Origin: Sphingomonas endolithica
Lineage (GTDB): Bacteria > Pseudomonadota > Alphaproteobacteria > Sphingomonadales > Sphingomonadaceae
Direction of reading: 5' to 3'
Assembly: GCF_025231525.1 (NCBI RefSeq)
Contig: NZ_CP103057.1
Span: 3,482,501 to 3,546,500, forward strand
Length of the DNA: 64,000 nt
Part shown: positions 50,429 to 58,614 of the stretch, one piece after another
How the letters are laid out: each line of letters starts with the position of its first letter
Numbering within the stretch: the stretch's first letter is position 1
Translations under genes and position numbers: made by a program
Notes under the pieces: generated by a model
What the model saw: only the letters and a program-made list of their open reading frames with translations
Told to the model about the DNA's origin: nothing
Database searches by the model: none

Positions 50429-51903
50429 GCCGCCTCCGCGATCTCGCGAGACACGTACGTGCTGTTCGTCCACTGCCATTCCATCTTCACCGTCTGCTCT
50501 CTCCCGGGCAGGCCCATGCGGACCTTGCAGATGATCAACTGCGTCTCGTTGTTCTCCTTGTTCGGGCGGTAGATCACAGCGCCGTAATCGGCTTTGTTTG
50601 CCCAGTGCGACGAGCCGGAGATGTCGTAGAGCCCCGGCGCGTCGGGCTTCTGGCCCCACTGCATCGGCTTCTTCGGATGCGCGACGATCCACACCGCGAC
50701 CATGTACTGGCGGGCAAAGGCCTTGATCGCCCGGATGGCGCGGCCGGTGTAGTCCGTCTCGGTCTCGTCGGGTCGGCGCTTGTGCTCCAGCTCGTTCCAC
50801 GGATCGAAGATCAGCAGGCGGGCGCCGTCGCGCAGCACGGCGATGCGTGCGAGCTCCAGCATCTCTTCCAGCGTCATCTCGTGCTCTTCGTCGGTGAAGT
50901 CCTGGCAGATGATCGAGAAGCGCTGCTCCAGCAGCTCGTCGGCCTCTGCCACCCGCTCAGTCGAGACGTATTTCTCGTTGCCCACGTCGTTGTCCGAGCA
51001 CTGCATGATCGCCGCCCGGAGCTTGCGTTGCAGGATCGGCTTCACCGCCGTTTCGAAGCTGCCCATCGCCACGTTGATGCCGCGGCGGAGCAGGTCCGCG
51101 ATGATGAAAACCATCAGCGATGTCTTCCCCGAGCCGGCGAACCCCGTCCACACCATCAGCGTCCCGGGCAGCAGGTGAGGGCCGTCGACTGCGCCTGGCA
51201 GGTAGAGCGGGATCGAGGGTGTGTCGGCAGGATCGGGGAAATCCGAGAAGCGGTAGAGCCCCTTCACCGGGTAGGGCTTCGCATCGTTGAGCACGAGCGC
51301 GACACCACCCGATCCGTAGACGTCGAGCACCTCGTTCAGATCCTTGCAGCCGGCCGGGTAGGTGACGAAGCGGCATCGCTCCGGGCCCAAGCGTCGCGCG
51401 AGTTCTGACGCGAGAATGCGCCCGACCGGATCGCCGTCGACCGCAAGGATGAAGCTGCTCACGGCGTCAAGATGTGCCTTGGCACGCCACAGGAAACGGT
51501 ACCGCTCGGCGTCGCCTTCCTCGGTCAGCTCGCCGCGGCTGGGCTCATTCGGGCCGCCGTTTGGGACCGAGACTGTGTGCTGAAACCCGGATTGGATCGC
51601 TGCCAGCGCGTCCCACTCGCCCTCCGTGATCACCACTGGCACCTGTCCGCTGCGCACCGGCTCCGATAGCAGCGCGTCGTGGTTCCACAGGGTGAGGGGC
51701 GCCCCCGCGTCCATCCGGTGCCGCTTTTCCGCGGTCTGCCGGAGCTTGTGGTTCACCACCTGGCCGTTCTCGATGTACGGCACGGTCAGCCAGAACCCGT
51801 TGCCGCCTTGCTGCGTGGACGTCAGGCCGAATTTCTCCGCCAGAAGTGGATCCAGCGATCGGCCGGCCAGCCATTCTGCGTGCTTGGGGTGAAGATTGCT
51901 CAT
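50425..51903 (-). CDS. Phage primase-helicase (Toprim and RecA-like ATPase)
   Basis: This 492-aa protein combines a Toprim domain (ITEGEWDAL with Glu94; LAVDGDP with Asp156/Asp158) and a RecA/DnaB-like ATPase (Walker A GFAGSGKTS, residues 254-262; Walker B LLIFDP). This is the layout of T7 gp4-like replicative primase-helicases. A zinc-ribbon domain, normally at the N-terminus of such proteins, is encoded just upstream in another frame (51904-52099), so this gene may be the main part of a split protein. The ATG at 51903 begins the homologous region; an in-frame start at 52050 would give a Ser/Thr-rich leader that looks spurious. Confidence 0.85.
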   Translation of the reverse strand: MSNLHPKHAEWLAGRSLDPLLAEKFGLTSTQQGGNGFWLTVPYIENGQVVNHKLRQTAEKRHRMDAGAPLTLWNHDALLSEPVRSGQVPVVITEGEWDALAAIQSGFQHTVSVPNGGPNEPSRGELTEEGDAERYRFLWRAKAHLDAVSSFILAVDGDPVGRILASELARRLGPERCRFVTYPAGCKDLNEVLDVYGSGGVALVLNDAKPYPVKGLYRFSDFPDPADTPSIPLYLPGAVDGPHLLPGTLMVWTGFAGSGKTSLMVFIIADLLRRGINVAMGSFETAVKPILQRKLRAAIMQCSDNDVGNEKYVSTERVAEADELLEQRFSIICQDFTDEEHEMTLEEMLELARIAVLRDGARLLIFDPWNELEHKRRPDETETDYTGRAIRAIKAFARQYMVAVWIVAHPKKPMQWGQKPDAPGLYDISGSSHWANKADYGAVIYRPNKENNETQLIICKVRMGLPGREQTVKMEWQWTNSTYVSREIAEAA

Positions 51904-52099
51904 ATCGTTTTCCGCCTGCCCATGGGCAATTGTGACAGTTGAAGAGGACGCCATCGTCGTCGATCGTGACGGAGAGGCAGGGGTCGCGCTTGTGCTTCCG
52001 GGTGTGCGAGCATTCCGGGCAAAGCGTCTTGTGGTTGCCACGCCCGACATCCCGCAGGACGATGCGGAACTCGGCCAGGATATCGCGAGCGGTCAGCAC
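51904..52099 (-). pseudogene. Primase zinc-ribbon domain, out of frame with the helicase
   Basis: From GTG 52099 this frame reads LTARDILAEFRIVL, then CPEC and CHNC pairs about 28 residues apart (GRGNHKTLCPECSHTRK; FNCHNCPWAGG), the zinc-ribbon of phage primases. After GGK the frame stays open but turns into a shadow of the helicase. One base too many in the AAAA run at 51908-51911 (minus strand) would explain it; removing one A joins ...PWAGG to N-D-M-S-N-L, giving a ~557-aa primase-helicase. A homopolymer sequencing error, true mutation or frameshifting are all possible. Confidence 0.6.
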
Positions 52100-52986
52100 G
52101 GCGAGCTCATCCGGACGCCGCCGATCGTGTTCGCGCCGTGGTCGTCGGTGCCGGAGCGCCGCCTGAGGATCTTCTCGATGAACGGGATCGGGTCGACCAG
52201 GTCGGGCTCGCGCTGCGCCACGCCGAGCGCCTCGATGACGGGCGCTGTGCCGTACGTGCCCTTCCACTTGCCGATGACGCTGCCGGATTGCGCCTTGGGC
52301 ACGCCGCGGGATTGCAGGAAGCGCTTGCCGGCGGCCCACAGGTGGGATTCCGCTGCCTTCTCGACATCGAGTGGATCGGCACCCGGCACGCTCGCCGTGC
52401 CCGTAGCTTTAGCTACGGTACTATAATCTCCCTGTCCCTCTCCCTCTCTCTTGGATGCTGTTTCACGCGTGACATCATGGTCTGTCACGCGTGACACCGG
52501 CGTGACTAGGGAAGCCACGTCACAGGGACGTTCGAGCGACAGCCATGCTTCGAAGTCGGGGCTGTCACGCTTGTCATCAGGCTTGCGCTCGTTGTGCTTC
52601 CGCACCGTCGCGCAGAATGTACGATGGCGCTGCTTGAGCTTGCTCTGCCATCCGCTGATCACCTGCTCGGCAACAACGGGATGGTACAGGCGGCCATCAT
52701 CGCACTCGATCCAGCCGCGCAGGGCATCGGCGCGGTGTTTCCGGAACGTCTTGGTGTCGCGTCCCAGGCCGCAAAGCCGCGCAAGCACCGCATCGTTCGC
52801 CGGCAGCGATCCTGCAGGCAGCTGATGCCAGGCTGCGGACCACAGCAGTACGGCATACCAGCATGCCTCCGGGTGAGCCTCGGCTGCCAGGTCGCTGTCG
52901 CGGAGTCGGGCGACATGCAGCGGCATGAACGGGAAGTCCTGCAGATCGGCTTCAGGCGGTGTGAGGGGAGGGGATGCATCGGTCAT
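52093..52986 (-). CDS. DUF1376 family replication protein
   Basis: This 297-aa protein begins with the DUF1376 domain (FPFMPLHVARLRDSDLAAEAHPEACWYAVLLWSAAWHQLPAGSLPANDAVLARLCG), typical of YdaU/replication-initiation-like phage proteins. The C-terminal region (HLWAAGKRFLQSRGVPKAQSGSVIGKWKGTYG) is also common in these proteins. It precedes the primase-helicase and the gene pair is probably the phage replication module. Origin binding is inferred from family context. Confidence 0.85.
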   Translation of the reverse strand: MTDASPPLTPPEADLQDFPFMPLHVARLRDSDLAAEAHPEACWYAVLLWSAAWHQLPAGSLPANDAVLARLCGLGRDTKTFRKHRADALRGWIECDDGRLYHPVVAEQVISGWQSKLKQRHRTFCATVRKHNERKPDDKRDSPDFEAWLSLERPCDVASLVTPVSRVTDHDVTRETASKREGEGQGDYSTVAKATGTASVPGADPLDVEKAAESHLWAAGKRFLQSRGVPKAQSGSVIGKWKGTYGTAPVIEALGVAQREPDLVDPIPFIEKILRRRSGTDDHGANTIGGVRMSSPC

Positions 52987-53450
52987 CTGGCACCTCGCTC
53001 GGCCGCGATCATTTCGAGCCAGACCGCGGTCAGCGAGTGAACGCGGCGGATAAGCACTTCATGCGGCGCGAGTTCGTCCGCCTCCGTTATGCCGTCAGCC
53101 TCGATCGCCATGATCGCCGGCAGCAGCGTGGCGAGCGTCAGGGCAGCCTTGTCATCGCCGGTGCAGACGGCGCCCGCGTCAGCCCAGCGGCCGCCCACGA
53201 GAGCCAGCAGCGGATCGGCAAACCGTCCGCCCCACTCGTGACAGGCTGCCAGGAACGTCGGCAGGTCGATCGCCGCTGATGTGTTGGCGTACGCGGCGGC
53301 GCGATCGTCCGACTTGCCCAGCACTCGACCGATATCGATCCAGGTGGCGCCGTCCTCGTTCTTGTTCGACGTGAGGATGGCGTTCTGGGCATCGACCGCG
53401 CCTGACGCGGTAAGCGTACGTCTGCGCCCGTGGATGTGCGGTGCGGTCAT
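52983..53450 (-). CDS. Hypothetical protein of the replication operon
   Basis: This 155-aa protein overlaps the DUF1376 gene by ATGA. Segments such as NKNEDGATWIDIGRVLGKSDDRAAAYA and TFLAACHEWGGRFADPLLALVGGRW suggest a small helical protein often found before replication genes in alphaproteobacterial prophages. No function known. Confidence 0.65.
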   Translation of the reverse strand: MTAPHIHGRRRTLTASGAVDAQNAILTSNKNEDGATWIDIGRVLGKSDDRAAAYANTSAAIDLPTFLAACHEWGGRFADPLLALVGGRWADAGAVCTGDDKAALTLATLLPAIMAIEADGITEADELAPHEVLIRRVHSLTAVWLEMIAAERGAR

Positions 53451-53467
53451 GATGCAGAAGCCGTGTC

Positions 53468-53701
53468 ATGGCAAAAGACAAACATGCTCGAGAGCAGAAC
53501 CGGCTGACGGCCTGCGCATTGGCGAACCTGCTGGCGGCGATTGTGGACGCTATGGGCGACGCGGAACTGCCGCCGTCGGTGATCCACCGATTCCTGAGCC
53601 GGCTGGACGATCTCAACCAGATGCAGCTCTGGGGCGAGTCCCTGGAGTTCATGGAACTGGTAGTGAACGTGCTGCGACGCTCGGTCGCGTGCAATGATTG
53701 A
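53468..53701 (+). CDS. Small helical hypothetical protein
   Basis: This 77-aa protein (MAKDKHAREQNRLTACALANL, then SRLDDLNQMQLWGESLEFMELVVNVLRR) is helical and acidic. It is on the opposite strand to its neighbours, between the replication operon and the Cro-like gene. Its start is 17 bp from the divergent gene's start, leaving little room for a promoter. Confidence 0.55.
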   Translation: MAKDKHAREQNRLTACALANLLAAIVDAMGDAELPPSVIHRFLSRLDDLNQMQLWGESLEFMELVVNVLRRSVACND

Positions 53702-53712
53702 GGCAGGGCTGC

Positions 53713-53925
53713 TCACGGACGGAGCGCATCGAGAGGCAAGAAAGCCTCGAACGACAGGACATGGCCCTGCTTCTCAGCGGCGTCACGGATCGCGGACCAG
53801 TACTTGGTTGGGATATTGCCGCCGCGATTTCGCCATTGGCGGACTGTCACCCCGGGAACGCCGATCGCTCTTCCCAAGGCTTCGGCGGATGCAAACGCGG
53901 AGAATATGTCTGACTGGGTTGCCAT
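53713..53925 (-). CDS. Cro-like regulator
   Basis: This 70-aa protein has one HTH (FSAFASAEALGRAIGVPGVTVRQWRNRGGNIPTKYWSAIRDAAE), the size and shape of phage Cro proteins. It is divergent from the CI-like repressor and the region between holds two operator copies. I take ATG 53925; a GTG two codons earlier is possible. It probably opens the leftward early/replication transcript. Confidence 0.85.
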   Translation of the reverse strand: MATQSDIFSAFASAEALGRAIGVPGVTVRQWRNRGGNIPTKYWSAIRDAAEKQGHVLSFEAFLPLDALRP

Positions 53926-53933
53926 CCTCACCT

Positions 53934-53973
53934 GATACGTTGCGTATCGGAAATTCGCAATACCAATTGTATC
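53934..53973. promoter_or_regulatory. Two repressor operators between Cro-like and CI-like genes
   Basis: GATACG-TTG-CGTATC at 53934-53948 is a perfect palindrome. AATACCAATTGTATC at 53959-53973 keeps the ATAC and GTATC half-sites at the same spacing. Centre-to-centre distance is 25 bp. Two more copies of the same box lie just after the repressor gene. Confidence 0.75.
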
Positions 53974-53997
53974 GACGAGTTGATAAGGGGCTGTAAG

Positions 53998-54744
53998 ATG
54001 GAACAGGAAAACGATAGTACCGCAGCCGAGCGATTGCGCTCCGCACGTTCAAAAGCCGGATTTGCCTCTGCTGCAGCCGCCGCTCGTCATTTTAAATGGG
54101 GCGAAGCGGCCTATCGGCACCATGAGAACGGCACGCGTGCGTTCGGTGCAGAGCAAGCAATGCAATACGCCGCCGCATATCGCGTCTCTGCTAGTTGGCT
54201 TCTAGCTTTGGTCGGAAGGCGCGATAACAACCGGGTTCCTGTCGCCCGCTTTTACACTGAGGTGTATGCGCAAAGGTTGGGGGAAGGCAGCGAGCTATAC
54301 GAGCTGATAAACCAGATGTATTCTAAGCTCGGTCTCGTCATGTTTCCGGAGCTAAACGTTTATGTCGATGATTTTGAGTGGATCGTGGGCGGAGATGGGT
54401 TGCCGCCGATGCATTTTATCAATCCCTCAGAACTTTCCGTAATGACCGAAAACATTGCTGATGGCTTTATCTTTGCATACCGAGTTGGCCGCCGATTTCC
54501 TCATTCACGGCTAGAGATTGGGAATTTGCTCCTGATCGATAGCTCGGTTGACCAGGTTGGCCGTCAGCCTCACCTCTATCTCTTTCGTGATCAGGACAGT
54601 CCTTTCTTGCAAATTGCGCAGCGCACCACAGCTGGCGATACGCTTTTGATCCCCGACACGGAGGGAGGCATCGTCGAAAGCGCAAACGATCTGGCTCACC
54701 TCCAGGTAGTGGGCAAGGTCGTGTGGATAAGCCAAACTCTTTAG
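53998..54744 (+). CDS. CI-like prophage repressor
   Basis: This 248-aa protein has an N-terminal HTH (RLRSARSKAGFASAAAAARHFKWGEAAYRHHENGTRAF, of the XRE type) and a C-terminal domain resembling S24/LexA-like repressors (GLPPMHF; RFPHSRLEIGNLLLI; GDTLLIPD). The Ser of the usual catalytic region is not clear in the read sequence, so self-cleavage on DNA damage is uncertain. Start 53998 follows AAGGGG. Together with the operators on both sides it forms the lysogeny switch. Confidence 0.85.
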   Translation: MEQENDSTAAERLRSARSKAGFASAAAAARHFKWGEAAYRHHENGTRAFGAEQAMQYAAAYRVSASWLLALVGRRDNNRVPVARFYTEVYAQRLGEGSELYELINQMYSKLGLVMFPELNVYVDDFEWIVGGDGLPPMHFINPSELSVMTENIADGFIFAYRVGRRFPHSRLEIGNLLLIDSSVDQVGRQPHLYLFRDQDSPFLQIAQRTTAGDTLLIPDTEGGIVESANDLAHLQVVGKVVWISQTL

Positions 54745-54745
54745 C

Positions 54746-54787
54746 GATACAGATTGTATTGACGCGCTCCGATACACCCCGTATCAA
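54746..54787 (+). promoter_or_regulatory. Early promoter overlapped by two repressor operators
   Basis: GATACAGATTGTATT (54746-54760) and GATACACCCCGTATC (54771-54785) are copies of the operators upstream of the repressor, 25 bp apart. TTGACG (54759-54764) and TATCAA (54782-54787) with 17-bp spacing form a promoter, so each operator covers one promoter element. It drives the operon starting at 54902. Confidence 0.7.
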
Positions 54788-54901
54788 TCCGTGGGTCAGC
54801 TGATCGCCTCCGGGCCGAAGACGTTGTCCGCAGGTCCGTAAAGCGCGCTCGCATATAGCAGCCTCCGCCGCACTCCTGCGTCACCTCGTGGGAGATACGT
54901 C

Positions 54902-56236
54902 ATGGCTACTCAGTTCGCAGATATTACGCCTCGCTTGTTCCCGATTGCGCCGGCGCCCAAGCTTAACGTCAGGATTGCCTATATCGCGGGCCCCTCGGTC
55001 GCTGCAGTCGCCGCCGCCACCGCGCAGCTGCCGCAGGAAACGCAGGGCGCGACGCTGGACGATCTAGCGCAGGCGCCCGGCGGCGAACTGCTAGCGTGGG
55101 ACAAGGCATGCGAGGCGCTCGAAGACGCGATCCAGGCCCGTGACGAGTTCAACGAAAATGTCCTCACGCCTCTAGACGGCATGCTAAAGTCGGTAGCTGA
55201 CGCAGGGCACGATACTTCCGCGCTGAATGCTTATTATAGGCAGCAATACGCCAAGTTCGACGAGCTGGTAGGTGCCGTATCGGCAGCCACTGACGCTCTT
55301 GCTCTAACACCTGCATTCACGGCTATAGGGCTGGCGTACAAGATCCGCGCATTGGCTGCAGACGAATTCCACCTCAACACGGCCGACAACACGCCGTTGG
55401 TTGAGGCGATCGATGCCGACGCCAGGGCGCTGCTGGACACTGCCATCGAGCACAACCCTTGGATGCGCGGGCCGCTGATCCGGTGGCAGAAGGGCTATGC
55501 TCGGTATCAAGAGGCCCTTCGTAAGGCGCAGACGTATTACGCCGAAGTGCTGACGCCAGCTGACGCCGCCTTTAACCTCGTTCGAGACAAGTGGCCTACT
55601 AGATACGACTTCTCTCGCGATCCTGCCGCGAGGAAAGAGCTCGACGACGTCTCCTATGATGAGATCGAAGCGATCAGCGATGCCAACTGGCGCGAATGCT
55701 ACGATGCACGGCTAGAGCTTTATCGCTGCCCCGCGCCTAGCGCCACTGAGCTGGGCGTAAAGATGAAGCTCTTTGTAGAAAACGACGATCATGATCTCGG
55801 TCGCGCCGGCGAAGTCGCCCAGCACATGATGCACGATGCGCGCCGGTTCGGACGGTTGGGCTCGCATCCGATCGGTGACGAGGCGCTGAACAAGGCATTC
55901 GCTGGGTTGCGGCGCGAGATGATCGACTACCAGACGCGCCCGGCGGTCGAAGATCCGCGGATCGAGGATGACAAGGCTGATGCGCGTGTCGATGCTCTCG
56001 AGAAGGTCATCTATGACGCTCGATGCAAAACCATCGAAGGTGTTGTGGCGAAGCTGCGGATCGGCTTCCAGCATGCGGTGGAAAGCTCGTACGGTGATCT
56101 GGCGCTGCTCAATCCGTCCTCACCGGAGTTCGTGGAGGGCCTGCGCATGGGCGACATGTCTCATCAGATGCTCTGGGCTGCGATTGAAGACCTCGCACGC
56201 ATCGCCGGCCTGAACCTCGCAGAGCAGGGCGCCTGA
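54902..56236 (+). CDS. Unrecognised early protein
   Basis: This 444-aa protein is the first gene under the rightward repressor-controlled promoter. It is strongly helical and acidic, with repeated Ala/Asp/Glu-rich stretches (e.g. DKACEALEDAIQARDEFNENVLTPLDGMLKSVADAG) and no signal peptide, membrane segment or metal motif. It has a conserved-looking C-terminal part (DPRIEDDKADARVDALEKVIYDARCKTIEGV). I do not recognise a family. Position suggests a role just after induction, such as host take-over, recombination support or nucleoid effects; this is a guess from context. Confidence 0.85.
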   Translation: MATQFADITPRLFPIAPAPKLNVRIAYIAGPSVAAVAAATAQLPQETQGATLDDLAQAPGGELLAWDKACEALEDAIQARDEFNENVLTPLDGMLKSVADAGHDTSALNAYYRQQYAKFDELVGAVSAATDALALTPAFTAIGLAYKIRALAADEFHLNTADNTPLVEAIDADARALLDTAIEHNPWMRGPLIRWQKGYARYQEALRKAQTYYAEVLTPADAAFNLVRDKWPTRYDFSRDPAARKELDDVSYDEIEAISDANWRECYDARLELYRCPAPSATELGVKMKLFVENDDHDLGRAGEVAQHMMHDARRFGRLGSHPIGDEALNKAFAGLRREMIDYQTRPAVEDPRIEDDKADARVDALEKVIYDARCKTIEGVVAKLRIGFQHAVESSYGDLALLNPSSPEFVEGLRMGDMSHQMLWAAIEDLARIAGLNLAEQGA

Positions 56237-56523
56237 TGCCCGCCCCTGAAACCTGCGCGGATTGCCGGTTTTGGGATCGCTACACCGACGCTGGTCTGCT
56301 CGACAGCCAGCGTCGGGTTGGCGACTGCCGACGCCGCCCGCCGCTCATCATCGAGACCGTGCTCTCTCGCTCCATGATCGTGCCATCGTTCGGCATGCAG
56401 GTGGAGCTGGACGAAGCGATCGAGCCGCTGACCATCTACGCCGCCAGCGCCTTCCCGGTGACGCATGAGAAGTCCTGGTGCGGCGAGTTCAACCATTTAC
56501 GCGGGGAGCCGCCGATATGCTGA
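56236..56523 (+). CDS. Small Cys-containing early protein
   Basis: This 95-aa protein overlaps its neighbours (TGATG). It has an N-terminal Cys pair in TCADCRFWDRY, another in GDCRRRPP, and a WCGEFNH near the end. The spacing suggests a zinc or iron-sulfur binding fold. No family recognised. Confidence 0.65.
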   Translation: MPAPETCADCRFWDRYTDAGLLDSQRRVGDCRRRPPLIIETVLSRSMIVPSFGMQVELDEAIEPLTIYAASAFPVTHEKSWCGEFNHLRGEPPIC

Positions 56524-56885
56524 CCGGCTTGTATCCAACAGCGCCAGGGCGTGGCGCAGTGGGATCAGCGCTGCGCCCGGTGGTGGCTTGGGTGCACCGG
56601 GTTGGGCGGCACCTTATGTCCGGCGCGACCCGCCAAGGGCTGACAGCTCGCCGCATCAAGCCCCGCGTCCGCATTCGCGCCGACGGCTGGATCAGGCACG
56701 TACCGAGCCCGTTCCCCTTTTCTCCGAAGATGCTGGTGGAGGTGATGCTCGCCAGCGGCGAGGTGATCGGCGACCACCTGTCAGACTATGCCGGATCGTA
56801 CCCCGACGCGTGGTGGCGCAACCAGGCGCCGACCGGTGCGAACAACATCCGCTTGTACCGGATCGTTGGGGAGCCACCGCGATGA
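56517..56885 (+). CDS. Hypothetical early protein
   Basis: This 122-aa protein starts at an ATG overlapping the preceding stop (ATGCTGA) and has a basic N-terminal half. The middle has PFPFSPKMLVEVMLASGEVIGDHLSDYAGSYPDAWWRNQ, a pattern seen in small phage early proteins. Function unknown. Confidence 0.6.
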   Translation: MLTGLYPTAPGRGAVGSALRPVVAWVHRVGRHLMSGATRQGLTARRIKPRVRIRADGWIRHVPSPFPFSPKMLVEVMLASGEVIGDHLSDYAGSYPDAWWRNQAPTGANNIRLYRIVGEPPR

Positions 56886-57457
56886 CGGGGCAGGGGACAC
56901 CGGCCCGGGCAACGATCGAGCGGGCAGTAGAGGCGCTGATCGATCTGCTCGACGAGCTCGACGGCGATCCCGACGCTGAGCCAGAGCACGACATCAGCGC
57001 CGATGATCTTGGCGAGGCACCCGAGTGCGCGTTTGCGGACGTGTGGCAAGATGAACGGAGTGCAGTAGAGGTACGTCAGCGTTCGCCGAAGTCCGCAGCG
57101 GGGATGTCATCGCGAGAGAGCATCTCGCGCAACGCTGCGTCAGAGATGTCGGGCTCGTCATCTACGGCAATGGCAAACCGCCACCAATCGTCCTTCGAAG
57201 TTGCGAGCAGAACCCTCAGCACGTTGCCCAAGGTCGAAACTATGATGGGTTCCTGTCGCTGCTGGGGCAGCCCGCTCCCGGGCGGGCCGTCAAAACGAAA
57301 GAGGCGTGCGCTCTTGTCCCAGGATGCGTTGCTCATGACGATGGTCCCGCCAGATTTCCCGGGGCGATGGTGCGCTCTTCGCCCGAGGGTTGCAAGCTAT
57401 GAGCCGATTGGCTGGCTGCAACTTGCCCGGGCACTCCCCGTTGGAGATAGAATTTGA
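56882..57457 (+). CDS. Small acidic early protein with a doubtful C-terminal extension
   Basis: It starts at ATG 56882 (ATGA overlap). The first ~65 residues (RATIERAVEALIDLLDELDGDPDAEPEHD) look like a real small acidic phage protein. After that the open frame overlaps a plausible minus-strand gene (57076-57336) and turns into low-quality sequence ending at 57457. The functional protein may originally have been shorter, with its stop lost. Confidence 0.45.
   Translation: MTGQGTPARATIERAVEALIDLLDELDGDPDAEPEHDISADDLGEAPECAFADVWQDERSAVEVRQRSPKSAAGMSSRESISRNAASEMSGSSSTAMANRHQSSFEVASRTLSTLPKVETMMGSCRCWGSPLPGGPSKRKRRALLSQDALLMTMVPPDFPGRWCALRPRVASYEPIGWLQLARALPVGDRI
57076..57336 (-). CDS. Small hypothetical protein on the opposite strand
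   Basis: This 86-aa protein (MSNASWDKSARLFRFDG, then KDDWWRFAIAVDDEPDISDAALREM) has the composition of a real protein and a distinctive acidic C-terminal half. It is antisense to the open end of the preceding gene. No family recognised. Confidence 0.55.
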   Translation of the reverse strand: MSNASWDKSARLFRFDGPPGSGLPQQRQEPIIVSTLGNVLRVLLATSKDDWWRFAIAVDDEPDISDAALREMLSRDDIPAADFGER

Positions 57458-57831
57458 TGATCGCCGCCGCATTCCTCTGCCTCGTCACGCAAGTTCACGA
57501 CGGTGACGGTCCTCTCTGGTGCGCCAATGGGGTGAAGGTCCGCGTTGCCGGCATACAGGCGCCTGACTTCGAGAGCGCCGAGCCCTGCCGCCGCGGAAAG
57601 GCAGCCTATGTCTGTTCCGATGCGCAGGCCGAGCGTAGCCGCGCGATCGTCGAACGGCTTGTGCTTCGGAAGACGCTTAGCTGCCAGCCTGTCGGCAAGT
57701 CGTACGCCCGTGTGGTGGCGCGCTGCACGCTGCCGGATGGCCGGAGCCTGTCGTGCGCTGCGATCGCAGCCGGCGCAGCGACGAAGTGGGACAGCTACTG
57801 GCGTCGGTACAAGATGGGGGAGTGTCGATGA
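57457..57831 (+). CDS. Thermonuclease-like (SNase) protein
   Basis: This 124-aa protein has the SNase-like layout: VTQVHDGDGPLWCANGVKVRVAGIQAPD (including the Asp cluster and the first Arg of the active site), then RGKAAYVCSDAQAERSRAIVERLVL and ARVVARCTLPDGRSL. The start follows GGAG. Similar small nucleases are common in alphaproteobacterial prophages. A hydrophobic start may act as a signal. It is coupled to the AlpA-like gene (ATGA). Confidence 0.75.
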   Translation: MIAAAFLCLVTQVHDGDGPLWCANGVKVRVAGIQAPDFESAEPCRRGKAAYVCSDAQAERSRAIVERLVLRKTLSCQPVGKSYARVVARCTLPDGRSLSCAAIAAGAATKWDSYWRRYKMGECR

Positions 57832-58100
57832 CGGCCACCAGGAAGCGCCGCGTTGTGCCTGTTGGCCGCGCGGCTGATCGCATTGCCAAGCGCGAGGTCG
57901 ACTATGGTCTGGACGATCGCCTGCTGCCGATTGATGCCGTGATCCAGCTCGCGGGAATCGGAAAGACGATGATCTACCGGAAGGTGAGGGAGGGGACGTT
58001 CCCTGTGCCGTGCAAGCCGGGCGGCTGCTCGACTAGGTGGAGCGAGCGCGAGGTGAAGACGTGGCGAGATGACTTATTGGCGGCGCGCCCGGCGGCGTGA
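57828..58100 (+). CDS. AlpA-like regulator/excisionase
   Basis: This 90-aa protein contains an AlpA-type winged HTH (LLPIDAVIQLAGIGKTMIYRKVREGTFPVPCKPGGCSTRWSEREVKTW). In elements with P4-type integrases, AlpA proteins regulate the integrase and act as directionality factors. It is the last gene of the rightward early operon and lies near the integrase. Confidence 0.85.
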   Translation: MTATRKRRVVPVGRAADRIAKREVDYGLDDRLLPIDAVIQLAGIGKTMIYRKVREGTFPVPCKPGGCSTRWSEREVKTWRDDLLAARPAA

Positions 58101-58119
58101 GGAGCCGTGCGGTGGCTCG

Positions 58120-58614
58120 TCAGGGCTGATCCCAACCTGTGGTAAAGTCCAGCTCTCGTATTAGTTCGACCGGCGATCTCCACGGCACACCAAGGTCGTT
58201 GCAAATGTCTGGCACTTTTCGTTTTGCGCGCGTCTTGCTGGACCGAGAGACTTCGCCTGTGACAACGATCCGATCGGCATGGCCAAAGACGGCGGCTATA
58301 AGAAACGGGTCTTGTCCGATTGTGATCAGCTCGTCCTCAGTGAGGTTGTCACCGTACTTCGTCAGCACCGCCTGAACCTTGGCTGGGTCCGCCTCTTCGG
58401 TCAAACGAAGTAGCCTCTTGGTGTCGGCCTGCTTCATCCAGCCGGCCAAATCATCATTGCCAGTCTCAACTTCACCATAGGTCTCGGCGGGCATCATAAC
58501 CGTGCCCGCCTCCGCGTGATGGAGCAACCAGCGCCAAAATTCGGGAACCCGATTTAGCGCATACCAGCCATTGTGCGCGTTGATCAACGCGTTGGCGTCC
58601 AAGAGGTACAGCAT
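58120..58614 (-). CDS. PIN-domain protein, DUF4411 type (putative toxin)
   Basis: This 164-aa protein starts MLYLLDANALINAHN, giving the first PIN Asp (Asp6), and contains PAETYGEVETGNDDLAGWM and a later TGEVSRSSKTRAK stretch typical of DUF4411. Such proteins act as RNases in toxin-antitoxin pairs. The start overlaps the stop of the upstream XRE-ImmA/IrrE gene. It sits between the integrase and AlpA genes, a common cargo site. Confidence 0.85.
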   Translation of the reverse strand: MLYLLDANALINAHNGWYALNRVPEFWRWLLHHAEAGTVMMPAETYGEVETGNDDLAGWMKQADTKRLLRLTEEADPAKVQAVLTKYGDNLTEDELITIGQDPFLIAAVFGHADRIVVTGEVSRSSKTRAKRKVPDICNDLGVPWRSPVELIRELDFTTGWDQP

